Source: an uncultured Mucilaginibacter sp. (GTDB lineage Bacteria; Bacteroidota; Bacteroidia; Sphingobacteriales; Sphingobacteriaceae). Taken from it: a stretch of 64,000 bases of DNA. The notes under the pieces are model-generated. The model saw only the letters and a list, made by a program, of their open reading frames with translations, did no database searches and was not told where the DNA came from. The first letter of the stretch is position 1, and each line of letters starts with the position of its first letter. Below are positions 1 through 8,492 of this stretch, piece after piece. The stretch spans positions 14,256-78,255 of the forward strand of contig NZ_CAMLHX010000016.1 in assembly GCF_946479965.1 (NCBI RefSeq). The letters are read 5' to 3'. Made by a program: the position numbers and the translations under genes.

Positions 1-1559
1 GGCTTACAGAGGGCATACAGCGGTATGAAACGCTGGACCGTATTGAAGAACAGCCGGAGTATACCAAAGCCGATCTGCAGCAGATAATTAACGTATGGAA
101 AAGACATCTGGACAGGGTTGAAGGCGGAGTGGGCACTGCACCCAAGTTCCCGATGCCGAACAATTGGATAAGCCTGATGCACTACGCCCATTTAGCCGGC
201 GATGAGGATATTGCTTCGGCAGTGCAGCTTACCTTGCATAAAATGGCGGAAGGTGGCATATATGATCATGTTGGCGGCGGTTTCGCCCGCTATTCGGTTG
301 ATGGATTGTGGCATGTGCCGCACTTTGAAAAAATGCTGTATGATAATGCGCAACTGGTGAGCTTGTACTCGGAGGCTTATACATGGCGCCCCGACCAACA
401 GCATAAGCAAACAGTTAGAGAAATAGTTGAGTTTGCTGCACGCGAACTATGTTCGCCCGATGGCGGCTTTTACTCTGCACTGGACGCTGACAGCGAAGGG
501 GTGGAGGGCAAGTTCTACACCTTTACCAAAGATGAAATTGTAGCTATTTTAGGTGATAAGGCAGATGTGTTTTGTATCTATTACCACGTAACCGACGAAG
601 GCAATTGGCCCGAAGAAGAAACCAATGTGCTATTTAAACGTGGTAAAGACAGCGATCTGGCCGAGGCCTTAGGTATGCCGGTTGATGAGATGCTTGATAA
701 GATATCTGCAGCCCGAGCTAAAGTTTTTGAAGCCCGCAGTCACCGCATAAGGCCGGGCCTTGACGATAAGATCCTGGCATCGTGGAACGGGTTGATGTTA
801 AAAGGACTTTGCGATGCGTACAGGGCATTTAATGAAGATTATTACCTGGAATTGGCGTTAAAGAACGCAAAATTCATCACGAAAAACCTGATGGATGAGA
901 AGGGCAGGCTGCATCGTATCTACAAAAAACCGGGCAGCACAGCACCTGATGTGGCTTTTTTAGATGACTATGCCAATGTGATAAACGCATTTATAGCCTT
1001 GTATGAAGTTACTTTTAATGAGACATGGCTTGATAACGCCAAACTTTTAACAGACAGGGCGTTATTATATTATTATAACGAAGTGGATGGGATCTTCTTT
1101 TATACCGGCGCAGACGACGAACAACTGATAGCCCGAAAGTCGGAAATAATGGATAGTGTGATACCGGCATCCAACTCGGTAATGGCTCGCAACCTGAAAA
1201 AGCTGGGTTTATTGCTTTACAACGAGCACTATCTTGAAGTATCTGCCCAGTTGCTGCGTAACGTTATGCCGCACATGGTTAAGTTTGGTTCTTCTTACTC
1301 CAACTGGTTTATGCTGCTTACTGATGAAGTGTTCGGGGTGTACGAAGTAGCCATAACCGGCGATAATGCAGAAGCTTTACGCGCCGAAATGGAAAAAAAT
1401 TACATTCCTAATAAAATTATGTTGGGCGGTAAAAAAGGAAGTTTACCTTTGCTGCAAGGTAAGTTTGGGCACACAACTAAAATTTTCGTGTGCAAAGATA
1501 AAACCTGTGGTTTGCCGGCTGATGATATAGCAGGTGCATTAAAACAAATAAGCAACTGA
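1..1559 (+). CDS. YyaL/DUF255 thioredoxin-domain protein, C-terminal part (5' truncated)
   Basis: The reading frame is open from base 3 with no stop, so the gene starts left of the window; a GTG at 129 is internal (the residues before it, around GGVGTAPKFP, continue the family sequence). The visible ~519 residues match the large C-terminal part of the YyaL/spermatogenesis-associated protein 20 family: the GTAPKFP motif, the GGIYDHVGGGFARYSVD segment and an N-acylglucosamine-epimerase-like (alpha/alpha)6 barrel. The N-terminal thioredoxin-fold DUF255 domain must lie outside. The exact biochemical role of the family is not settled. It ends at a TAA 80 bp before the next gene. Confidence 0.9.
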   Translation, partial: LTEGIQRYETLDRIEEQPEYTKADLQQIINVWKRHLDRVEGGVGTAPKFPMPNNWISLMHYAHLAGDEDIASAVQLTLHKMAEGGIYDHVGGGFARYSVDGLWHVPHFEKMLYDNAQLVSLYSEAYTWRPDQQHKQTVREIVEFAARELCSPDGGFYSALDADSEGVEGKFYTFTKDEIVAILGDKADVFCIYYHVTDEGNWPEEETNVLFKRGKDSDLAEALGMPVDEMLDKISAARAKVFEARSHRIRPGLDDKILASWNGLMLKGLCDAYRAFNEDYYLELALKNAKFITKNLMDEKGRLHRIYKKPGSTAPDVAFLDDYANVINAFIALYEVTFNETWLDNAKLLTDRALLYYYNEVDGIFFYTGADDEQLIARKSEIMDSVIPASNSVMARNLKKLGLLLYNEHYLEVSAQLLRNVMPHMVKFGSSYSNWFMLLTDEVFGVYEVAITGDNAEALRAEMEKNYIPNKIMLGGKKGSLPLLQGKFGHTTKIFVCKDKTCGLPADDIAGALKQISN

Positions 1560-1664
1560 AACATTATTTATAAATCTGCCTTTTTGTAATGAAGAGGAAT
1601 TAAACCTGTTCTTCAAAGTGTTAGCACTGCGAGGGGCGTATTGAAAATTGTAAATTTAATACTA

Positions 1665-2162
1665 ATGAAAATTGAACCGCAACACGTAGTGTCAGTAACA
1701 TATGATCTGTATGTAGACCAGGACGGAACAGAAAACCTGGTAGAAAGCGCAACCCAGGAACAGCCGCTAACCTTTTTATTTGGTGTTGGCCAAATGCTGC
1801 CGAAGTTTGAAGAGAACTTAAGCGCATTGTCAACCGGCGACAACTATGATTTTAAACTAACAGCAGAGGATGCTTACGGCGAGTATGACGACGAAGCTGT
1901 AGCCAATTTGCCAAAAGAAATGTTTAACGGTACCGATGTACCCGAAATAGGTTCAATTTTGCCCTTGCAGGATAATAATGGCAACCGTTTTCAAGGACAG
2001 GTAGTATCAGTAGCCGAAGATTCAGTTGTTGTTGATCTTAATCATCCGATGGCGGGCCAGGAGCTGCACTTTAAAGGAAACATCCTTAACGTTCGACCTG
2101 CTACACCCGAAGAATTGTCTCACGGCCATGCTCACGGTATAGACGGACATCACAGTCACTAA
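1665..2162 (+). CDS. slyD: SlyD-like FKBP peptidyl-prolyl isomerase
   Basis: 165 residues. It begins with MKIEPQHVVSVTYDLYVDQDG, and has the FKBP core LTFLFGVGQMLPKFEENL and the inserted IF domain (residues about 70-130: AYGEYDDEAVANLPKEMF, NHPMAGQELHFKGNIL). The last residues are His-rich (HGHAHGIDGHHSH), as in SlyD metal-binding tails. Known role: cytoplasmic proline isomerase and chaperone, with nickel binding through the tail. An in-frame TTG 24 bp upstream is possible, but the ATG at 1665 gives the family N-terminus. It stands alone and is followed by a strong terminator. Confidence 0.9.
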   Translation: MKIEPQHVVSVTYDLYVDQDGTENLVESATQEQPLTFLFGVGQMLPKFEENLSALSTGDNYDFKLTAEDAYGEYDDEAVANLPKEMFNGTDVPEIGSILPLQDNNGNRFQGQVVSVAEDSVVVDLNHPMAGQELHFKGNILNVRPATPEELSHGHAHGIDGHHSH

Positions 2163-2186
2163 TAATAGAAATAAGCAAATAAGAAT

Positions 2187-2220
2187 AAGGCCGTCTCCTA
2201 AAAAGAGATGGCCTTTTTTT
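2187..2220 (+). terminator. Rho-independent terminator after the FKBP gene
   Basis: An 11-bp stem (AAGGCCGTCTC with GAGATGGCCTT, one G-T wobble), 7-base loop, followed by seven T. It sits 25 bp after the FKBP stop. Confidence 0.9.
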
Positions 2221-2320
2221 GTGAGAAAGCATAAAATACCTACTAATTGGTATTTCTCGGGCGTTTGAAGCGTTATACTTTAGTACTGTTATTTAACAAC
2301 ACCTAAATAAACAATAACTT

Positions 2321-2515
2321 ATGCCGGATAATGAGAAGCCTTTGCTTAAATGCAGTAAGTGCAAAACCGTTTATCACTATAAAGTACCTCTAAATTGGTT
2401 TTTTAAAAACATACTATTTTTTATACCGATAAAGACTTACTTCTGTGCTCATTGCCTAAAGGTCCGTTACCGTTTTATGACTTCAAAAAAAGAAAGAAAA
2501 TATGCGTCTGTTTAA
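2321..2515 (+). CDS. Small zinc-ribbon-like protein, copy 1
   Basis: 64 residues with two CxxC knuckles (CSKC near residue 11, CAHC near residue 45), separated by a Trp-Phe-rich hydrophobic stretch (NWFFKNILFFIPIKTYF). Spacing suggests a single four-Cys zinc site. The adjacent gene at 2553 has the same pattern, so the pair looks like a tandem duplication. The shared features are W-F-x-K-(N/H)-x-L-F, a Pro, then K-x-Y-F-C. Function unknown; small size and a basic tail would allow nucleic-acid or protein binding, but this is a guess. The conserved paralogue supports real coding. Confidence 0.75.
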   Translation: MPDNEKPLLKCSKCKTVYHYKVPLNWFFKNILFFIPIKTYFCAHCLKVRYRFMTSKKERKYASV

Positions 2516-2552
2516 AAATTTATGATCCTGCTATTACCAATTGGAAAACAAA

Positions 2553-2738
2553 ATGAAAAGATCATCATTAATCTGTCCAGCCTGCCAGTCATCATTTCAT
2601 CATCGCGAAAAACGAAGCTGGTTTATTAAGCATGTGCTTTTTTACTTGCCTTTTAAAGTTTATTTCTGCGAGCGGTGCAGCAAAGATGTGTATATCCTTT
2701 TTCGCGATCATCAGCAAAGCGAACAAACGGCAGCTTAA
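2553..2738 (+). CDS. Small zinc-ribbon-like protein, copy 2
   Basis: 61 residues from the ATG at 2553 (a TTG at 2541 would add four). It has CPAC near residue 8 and CERC near residue 42, linked by SWFIKHVLFYLPFKVYF, matching copy 1 almost position by position although the rest differs. It lies 37 bp after copy 1, probably on one transcript. It ends in an acidic/polar tail rather than the basic tail of copy 1. Function unknown. Confidence 0.72.
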   Translation: MKRSSLICPACQSSFHHREKRSWFIKHVLFYLPFKVYFCERCSKDVYILFRDHQQSEQTAA

Positions 2739-2842
2739 TGAATGTATTTAACGGAACAAATATTAATAAATAAAGAATTGCAACCGATTTCGGGGATGGC
2801 GGTACCAAGGGGGTCGCGGTTCCGCTCCCGGATCGGTTTGCC

Positions 2843-3472
2843 TTATAAGGTTTTAACGTAAATAACCTGCTTGGTATCAAAAAAATCTTCCATAAAAAAA
2901 TCCCTCAGGTAAAATTGCTGCACGTTTAAACCAGATTCGGCTATCTCTTCGGTCAGATCACCGCCCTTTAAATATAAAAGACCATTGGCCAGGGCGTTTT
3001 TTGATTGCTTGTTATACTTGTTTTTTATCCAGGGATGGAAGTCTTTTAATCGTGTTACGGCTCTTGACACTACAAAATCAAATTTCTCGTCAACATGCTC
3101 TGCCCGTACATGCGCGGCCCGCACATTTTTAAGCCCAAGTGCACTGGCTACTTCCTGCACTACTTTTATTTTTTTACCTATGGAATCCACCAAAAAGAAC
3201 TGAGTTTCAGGAAACATAATGGCCAGCGGTATACCCGGAAAGCCTCCGCCGGTACCCACATCAAGCACCTTTTCGCCGGGTAAAAACGGCATTACCTTAG
3301 CTATGCCTAATGAGTGAAGCACGTGCCGCTCAAATAATTGATCAATATCCTTGCGCGAGATTACGTTAATCTGGTTGTTCCACAATTCATAAAGCCCGGG
3401 CAAGCTTTCAAACTGCTGTTTTTGCGTTGTTGTAAGATCAGGAAAATAAGAAAATAAAGCCTCAGATGTCAT
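2843..3472 (-). CDS. rsmG: 16S rRNA (guanine-527-N7)-methyltransferase RsmG/GidB
   Basis: 209 residues, the usual length. The SAM-binding motif VLDVGTGGGFPGIPLAI lies near residue 70, with the HVLHSLGI segment before it and VVSRAV near residue 135, all typical of RsmG. It methylates G527 of 16S rRNA; loss in other bacteria gives low-level streptomycin resistance. It is the last gene of a reverse-strand operon: its ATG at 3472 lies inside the end of the sigma-factor gene (11-bp overlap), pointing to translational coupling. Confidence 0.97.
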   Translation of the reverse strand: MTSEALFSYFPDLTTTQKQQFESLPGLYELWNNQINVISRKDIDQLFERHVLHSLGIAKVMPFLPGEKVLDVGTGGGFPGIPLAIMFPETQFFLVDSIGKKIKVVQEVASALGLKNVRAAHVRAEHVDEKFDFVVSRAVTRLKDFHPWIKNKYNKQSKNALANGLLYLKGGDLTEEIAESGLNVQQFYLRDFFMEDFFDTKQVIYVKTL

Positions 3473-4067
3473 CTCTGCTAACGCGGTTTATAATGTTGCC
3501 TAACAGGTATCGGGCTCTGAACAATTGTGCCTTAACGGTACCTAATGGCAGATCCAGCTGCTGAGAGATTTCCTCGTAGGATAGCTCGTCAAAATAACGG
3601 AGGGTTATTAAGTTACGGTATCGCTGCGGTAAACTCTGTATAAGCAGCTTTAATTCTTCGGTTTGTTGTTTTTTTATGGATGTTTCCTCAGGGTTCAAAA
3701 CATCTGCCTTTATCTGCAGTTGCTTTTCTTCGCCATCTTCATCCATCATTCCGTGGATAGAAAGCGTATTCAGTTTCTTTTTGCGGATAAAATCTATACA
3801 ATTGTTAGTAGCAACCCTAAACAACCACGTGCTAAAGGCATAATCAGGCTGGTATTTTTCCAACTTTTCAAATGCCTTGGCAAAGGTCTCTACAGTAAGA
3901 TCCATGGCGTCCTCTTTATTGTTCACCATTTTAAGCACCATAAAATAAATGGAATCTTTGTACCGATGCATTAAATCAGCGTAGGCTTTCTGATTGCCTT
4001 CACGTGCTTTCACAACCAGGTGAAAGTCGTTTTTTGCATTTTCGGTAAAATTGGCGTTTATTTCCAT
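3462..4067 (-). CDS. ECF-type sigma-70 RNA polymerase sigma factor
   Basis: 201 residues from the ATG at 4067 (MEINANFTENAKND); a longer frame to 4151 overlaps the upstream glycosyltransferase and is unlikely. Region 2 (DLMHRYKDSIYFMVLKMVNNKEDAMDLTVETFAKAF, then YAFSTWLFRVATNNCIDFIRKKK) and region 4 (LPQRYRNLITLRYFDELSYEEISQQLDLPLGTVKAQLFRAR) are clear; regions 1 and 3 are absent. No anti-sigma gene is adjacent, unusual for membrane-stress ECFs. It overlaps both neighbours (10 bp with the glycosyltransferase, 11 bp with rsmG). Confidence 0.92.
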   Translation of the reverse strand: MEINANFTENAKNDFHLVVKAREGNQKAYADLMHRYKDSIYFMVLKMVNNKEDAMDLTVETFAKAFEKLEKYQPDYAFSTWLFRVATNNCIDFIRKKKLNTLSIHGMMDEDGEEKQLQIKADVLNPEETSIKKQQTEELKLLIQSLPQRYRNLITLRYFDELSYEEISQQLDLPLGTVKAQLFRARYLLGNIINRVSRDDI

Positions 4068-5203
4068 TGCCTGGTTTTTACGAGTGTACCGATAAGGCCA
4101 AATACACTTATGTAAATGTAGTAAACAAAATCCATCAGCGGCATATACCAAAGCTGCGGCATAGCGGCTAATTTTTTAAATATCTTACTATAAATTATAA
4201 GCTGTATTATCCATCGCATTATAAAAACACCAAAAACCCATAAAGGTTCTATATTTAAAATAAGGCATGCCGCAAGTACAACATAAAATACCAATCCGCT
4301 CAAGGCATCAGTGCTTAGCATTCGGCGGTGTTTGGCGCGATATAGCTTCCCTACTCCCATATGCCGCTTTTTCTGGCGGTACAAGTCGCCAAATGATGTT
4401 TTGGCCTGGGTATAAATAAAGGCATCGGGATGGATCTCAATGGCTGTATTAACAGGGGTGGCATTTTGATTGACAAACAGATCGTCATCGCCTGACAGTA
4501 CGTGCATATGCGATGCAAAGCCCTTATTCGCAAAAAATAAAGTTTTGGTATAAGCCAAATTGCGGCCTATGCCCATATATGCATTACCATTTAAAGCTGC
4601 CGACAAATAATTTATTGCTGTTTTTAAGGTTTCAAAGCGGATGATCGAATTTAGGATTTTTTTTGTTTCAATATAAGGCGAGTATCCCAAAACGATTTGT
4701 GTTTGGGGGTGCTCAAACTTAGCGGCCATATAAGTTATCCAGTTTTTTGATGCCGGCCTGCAGTCTGCGTCGGTAAATAACAAATGCTCATGTGTCGCCG
4801 CTTTTATGCCGAGGGTAAGGGCGAACTTTTTACCTGTTTTAAAGCGCACGTGCTCGGTTTTTGTAACCACTTTAAGGTTTGGATAACGTTTTTGTAACTC
4901 TTGCAAAACCAGGTCCGAATCATCCACCGAGCAATCATTCACAACAATTACTTCAAAGTCCGGGTAATCCTGCTGCAATATAGCGGGCAGATTTTCCTTT
5001 AGGTTATTTTCTTCATTACGGGCGCTTATAATAACAGACACAGGCAATTTGGCTTCAGGCAACGCTTCGGTAGGCTGGTAAGTAGCTAACGACCGCTGAT
5101 GTGCTACCAGATAATATAACTGAATAACGAACGTCAGCAAAAAAATACCCAGTAAAGTAACGCGTAAATAAAGATCTAACACTGAATTTAAATGAGGCAG
5201 CAA
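4058..5203 (-). CDS. Membrane glycosyltransferase, family 2
   Basis: 381 residues. There is one N-terminal membrane helix (LLGIFLLTFVIQLYYLV), then a GT-A domain: SVIISARNEENNL, VNDCSVDDS, the DXD-type TDADC near residue 145, SGDDDLF near residue 240, and a QKKRH motif standing in for the QxxRW of processive GT2 enzymes. Two or three C-terminal helices follow. It probably transfers a sugar from a nucleotide sugar to a lipid or surface polymer; substrate unknown. First gene of the three-gene overlapping operon with the ECF sigma and rsmG. Confidence 0.9.
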   Translation of the reverse strand: MLPHLNSVLDLYLRVTLLGIFLLTFVIQLYYLVAHQRSLATYQPTEALPEAKLPVSVIISARNEENNLKENLPAILQQDYPDFEVIVVNDCSVDDSDLVLQELQKRYPNLKVVTKTEHVRFKTGKKFALTLGIKAATHEHLLFTDADCRPASKNWITYMAAKFEHPQTQIVLGYSPYIETKKILNSIIRFETLKTAINYLSAALNGNAYMGIGRNLAYTKTLFFANKGFASHMHVLSGDDDLFVNQNATPVNTAIEIHPDAFIYTQAKTSFGDLYRQKKRHMGVGKLYRAKHRRMLSTDALSGLVFYVVLAACLILNIEPLWVFGVFIMRWIIQLIIYSKIFKKLAAMPQLWYMPLMDFVYYIYISVFGLIGTLVKTRQWK

Positions 5204-5339
5204 AGTTGTTAAATTTAGTTGAATTTTTAGTTGAATAGTGATCAGAGAATGGTGATTACTTTAATTAATCGTTTGCGGTTGCTGCCCACTCCATTAAACT
5301 TTCCTGATCTCTGACCGCCAATCACTGCTCACTATTCAT

Positions 5340-5347
5340 TAACTTTG
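5340..5347 (+). promoter_or_regulatory. Putative -7 box of the tgt promoter
   Basis: TAACTTTG matches the Bacteroidota -7 consensus TAnnTTTG, 11 bp before the tgt ATG, so the leader would be very short. No clear TTG at the -33 position was seen. Confidence 0.45.
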
Positions 5348-5358
5348 CCCCCTGCAAA

Positions 5359-6489
5359 ATGAAATTTAATTTAACAGCACAAGATCCGCTATCAAAAGCC
5401 CGCGCAGGCCAGATCACAACAGATCACGGAACTATACCAACTCCAATTTTTATGCCTGTGGGTACCGCCGGTACTGTAAAAGCTGTGCACCAACGCGAGT
5501 TGAAAGACGATATAGAAGCCAAAATAATTTTAGGTAATACCTACCATCTTTATTTAAGGCCGGGTTTGGATGTGCTTGAACGGGCAGGCGGCCTGCATAA
5601 ATTTAACGGTTGGGATGGGCCGATATTGACCGATAGCGGCGGCTACCAGGTTTACTCGTTAAGCGAGGTGCGTAAGATAAAAGAAGAAGGAGTTACTTTC
5701 CGCTCGCATATTGATGGCTCGAAGCATTTGTTTACGCCCGAGAATGTGATGGATATACAGCGTGTAATAGGTGCCGACATTATAATGGCATTTGATGAAT
5801 GCACGCCTTATCCATGCGACTATAACTACGCTAAAAAGTCTATTGAAATGACCCACCGCTGGCTTAAACGCTGTTGCGACAGGTTTGACAGCACTGAGCC
5901 AAAATACGGATATAGCCAAACGTTGTTTCCTATTGTGCAGGGATCAGTTTATAAAGATCTGCGCGTACGTTCAGCCGAAGTTATTGCCTCTTTTGAGCGC
6001 GAAGGCAACGCTATAGGCGGGCTTTCAGTAGGTGAGCCAGCCGAAGAAATGTATGCCATGACAGAATTGGTGTGCAATATATTACCGGAGCAAAAACCAC
6101 GTTATTTAATGGGCGTAGGTACGCCTGTTAACTTATTAGAGAATATTGCCTTGGGTGTGGATATGTTTGACTGTGTTATGCCTACCCGCAATGCCCGCAA
6201 CGGTATGCTTTTTACAAGGAATGGCGTTATCAACATAAAAAATGAAAAGTGGAAGGATGATTTTTCGCCGATAGAGGACGATAGCACCCTGTTTGCAGAT
6301 AAGCAGTACACCAAAGCTTATTTACGCCATTTAATACACTCGGGCGAAATGCTGGGCGCACAAATAGCTACATTGCATAATCTGCATTTTTATTTGTGGT
6401 TGATGGCAGAGGCACGTGCCAAGATCATATCGGGCGAATTTACTGCATGGAAGAATATAATGGTTAACCGCTTGGCCCAGAGGCTTTAA
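5359..6489 (+). CDS. tgt: Queuine/preQ1 tRNA-guanine transglycosylase
   Basis: 376 residues, the family length. It exchanges guanine-34 of GUN-anticodon tRNAs for preQ1. Substrate-site Asp is in DSGGYQVYSL (D92); GGLSVGEP binds base; the nucleophile is in DMFDCVMPTRNARNG (D271). Odd point: the CxCxxC zinc ligands expected near residues 305-320 are absent (the stretch reads DDSTLFADKQYTKAYLRHL), while the later histidine in ATLHNLHFY (H340) remains. I believe other Bacteroidota Tgt proteins share this, but could not check. The next gene starts at the following base. Confidence 0.97.
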   Translation: MKFNLTAQDPLSKARAGQITTDHGTIPTPIFMPVGTAGTVKAVHQRELKDDIEAKIILGNTYHLYLRPGLDVLERAGGLHKFNGWDGPILTDSGGYQVYSLSEVRKIKEEGVTFRSHIDGSKHLFTPENVMDIQRVIGADIIMAFDECTPYPCDYNYAKKSIEMTHRWLKRCCDRFDSTEPKYGYSQTLFPIVQGSVYKDLRVRSAEVIASFEREGNAIGGLSVGEPAEEMYAMTELVCNILPEQKPRYLMGVGTPVNLLENIALGVDMFDCVMPTRNARNGMLFTRNGVINIKNEKWKDDFSPIEDDSTLFADKQYTKAYLRHLIHSGEMLGAQIATLHNLHFYLWLMAEARAKIISGEFTAWKNIMVNRLAQRL

Positions 6490-7587
6490 ATGAAGGCATT
6501 TTTATACAGACACCTTAAGATACTTGACCGGTACATTATAAAAAAGTACCTGGGCACGTTCGTTTTTACGCTGGTTATAGTTATAACCATATCTGTGGTG
6601 TTTGATGTATCAGAACACCTTGATAATTTTTTAACCCACAACAAATCGTTTTTTGAGATAGCCAGGTACTATATGGGGTTCATCCCTTTCTTCGTAGACA
6701 TGCTATCGCCATTGATAACCTTTTTGGCAGTGATATTCTTCACGGCTAAAATGGCTAACCAAACAGAGATTGTACCGATATTGAGCAGTAAGGCAAGCTT
6801 TATGCGTTTTTTAAGGCCTTACATAATTACGGCTACTCTAATCTTCATCGTTTCGCTTATCGGCAAAGTTTATATTATACCCTATACTAACCAGATAAAG
6901 GTGACTTTTGAAAATGAGAACGGATTTAACGGAGAGTACAATGTGAAGAACGAAGTGCACCTGCAGTTGGACAAAAGCACTTATGTTTACGTGCAATCGT
7001 TTGATAAATATTCAAAAACAGGCTACCAGTTTGTTCTGGAAAAATTTGATGGTGATTTTATGAAGGAAAGGATAGTTGCTAATACAATTGTCTATGATTC
7101 TGTGAAAAATGTATGGAGCATGCGCGATTATTCTGTGCGTTACATAAACGGCCTGAAGGAGAAATTAGTAAACAATCTTAACAAGGATACAGTGCTTAAA
7201 ATGCAACCATCGGATTTTGAAGTAATAAGTAACATGTATTCTGCTATGGCCTTATCCGAATTGAATAAACGGATAGACCAGGAAAAAATAAGAGGCTCAG
7301 GTGACTTGAAGGATATGCTTTTTGAGAAATATCGTCGCTTTGTTTATCCGTTCGCATCCTTTGTTCTTACTGCAATTGGGGTGTCTATTTCATCGCGGCG
7401 GGTAAGAGGAGGTATTGGCATGCCGTTGGGGATAGGCTTGTTTCTTTGCTTTGCTTACATAGTGGTTGATAAATTCTCGCTGGTATTCGCTATTAAGGGC
7501 GGTCTTGAACCGTTTATAGCAACACTTATACCCAATTGCTTTTTCGGCCTGTTGGGGCTTTACCTGCTTTATAAGGCACCTAAATAA
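6490..7587 (+). CDS. LptF/LptG-family (YjgP/YjgQ) permease
   Basis: 365 residues, beginning directly after the tgt stop. N-terminal helices (LGTFVFTLVIVITISVVFDV, YYMGFIPFFVDMLSPLITFLAVIFFTA), a periplasmic beta-jellyroll-type middle (about residues 125-255) and three C-terminal helices (FVYPFASFVLTAIGVSIS, GIGLFLCFAYIVV, ATLIPNCFFGLLGLYLL) match the LPS-export permeases. Known role: membrane part of the LptB2FG exporter that pulls lipopolysaccharide from the inner membrane. Only one such gene is here; an F/G partner may lie elsewhere. Stop and next start overlap (TAATG). Confidence 0.93.
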   Translation: MKAFLYRHLKILDRYIIKKYLGTFVFTLVIVITISVVFDVSEHLDNFLTHNKSFFEIARYYMGFIPFFVDMLSPLITFLAVIFFTAKMANQTEIVPILSSKASFMRFLRPYIITATLIFIVSLIGKVYIIPYTNQIKVTFENENGFNGEYNVKNEVHLQLDKSTYVYVQSFDKYSKTGYQFVLEKFDGDFMKERIVANTIVYDSVKNVWSMRDYSVRYINGLKEKLVNNLNKDTVLKMQPSDFEVISNMYSAMALSELNKRIDQEKIRGSGDLKDMLFEKYRRFVYPFASFVLTAIGVSISSRRVRGGIGMPLGIGLFLCFAYIVVDKFSLVFAIKGGLEPFIATLIPNCFFGLLGLYLLYKAPK

Positions 7588-8492
7588 TGAAACGTACAGA
7601 ATCATTAAATTCTGCGGTTAATAACAATCTCCTTATTCTCCATTTTACTGTTTTTATATGGGGCTTTACAAGCATTTTAGGCGCTTTGATTTCCATTTCG
7701 GCGGTACAGCTGGTTTGGTATAGGGTGCTTATAGCAGCCGTTTCCTTGTTCCTGTATTTTAAATTCAATAAAACGGCGTTTAAAATAACCCGAAAAAGTT
7801 TTCTGCAACTGGCCTTTATAGGTGCAATGGTGGGCGCTCACTGGATCTTATTCTTTGCTTCTATTAAGTTAGCCAACGTTCCTGTGGCGCTGGTATGCCT
7901 GTCATCTATCACTTTATTTACAGCAATACTTGATCCACTCATCAGCAAAAAGCAAATTTCAAAGCTGGAGATAGTTGCGGGGATTTTAATAATAACCGGC
8001 ATAATCATAATTTTCAAATTTGAGGTACGATACACTAAGGGTATAATAGCCGGCCTGTGCAGCGCCTTGTTTGCATCACTGTTTTCCATTGCCAACTCTA
8101 TACAGATCAAAAAATACCAGGCTCCTGTAATTGCTTTTTACGAGTTGATAGGTGCCTTTTTCTGGACAACGCTATACCTTGTTTTTACCGGTGGTTTTGA
8201 TAAATACATGCTACTGCACCGCGCCGATATCGGATATTTATTGTTGTTGGGAACGGTTTGTACATCCCTGGCCTACGTCGCCGGCGTGTCGGTAATGCGT
8301 GAACTTTCTGCCTTTCGCGTAGCGCTTATTACCAACCTCGAACCCGTCTATGGCATCTTAATGTCCTTTCTTTTTTTTGGCGATAGTGATAAAATGACTG
8401 CCGGATTTTGGGTAGGAGCGGCCATTATTTTGTCTACTATCTTTCTGTTTCCGGTAGCACGCAAGCACATCAACAGCCGTCAGCAACGCTGA
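7587..8492 (+). CDS. EamA/DMT-family transporter
   Basis: 301 residues with about ten membrane helices in two EamA repeats (FTVFIWGFTSILGALI at the start; FYELIGAFFWTTLYLVF and ITNLEPVYGILMSFLFFGDS in the second half). The GxxxxxxWxLFF and E-P-V-Y motifs are typical of drug/metabolite exporters of the RhaT/YdcZ superfamily. Substrate unknown. Its ATG overlaps the lptF/G stop by one base, so it is the third gene of the tgt operon. Confidence 0.92.
   Translation: MKRTESLNSAVNNNLLILHFTVFIWGFTSILGALISISAVQLVWYRVLIAAVSLFLYFKFNKTAFKITRKSFLQLAFIGAMVGAHWILFFASIKLANVPVALVCLSSITLFTAILDPLISKKQISKLEIVAGILIITGIIIIFKFEVRYTKGIIAGLCSALFASLFSIANSIQIKKYQAPVIAFYELIGAFFWTTLYLVFTGGFDKYMLLHRADIGYLLLLGTVCTSLAYVAGVSVMRELSAFRVALITNLEPVYGILMSFLFFGDSDKMTAGFWVGAAIILSTIFLFPVARKHINSRQQR

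Noticed and set aside
4068..4151. Longer N-terminus for the ECF sigma factor
   Set aside because: It would overlap the glycosyltransferase by 94 bp and the additional residues are not sigma-like.
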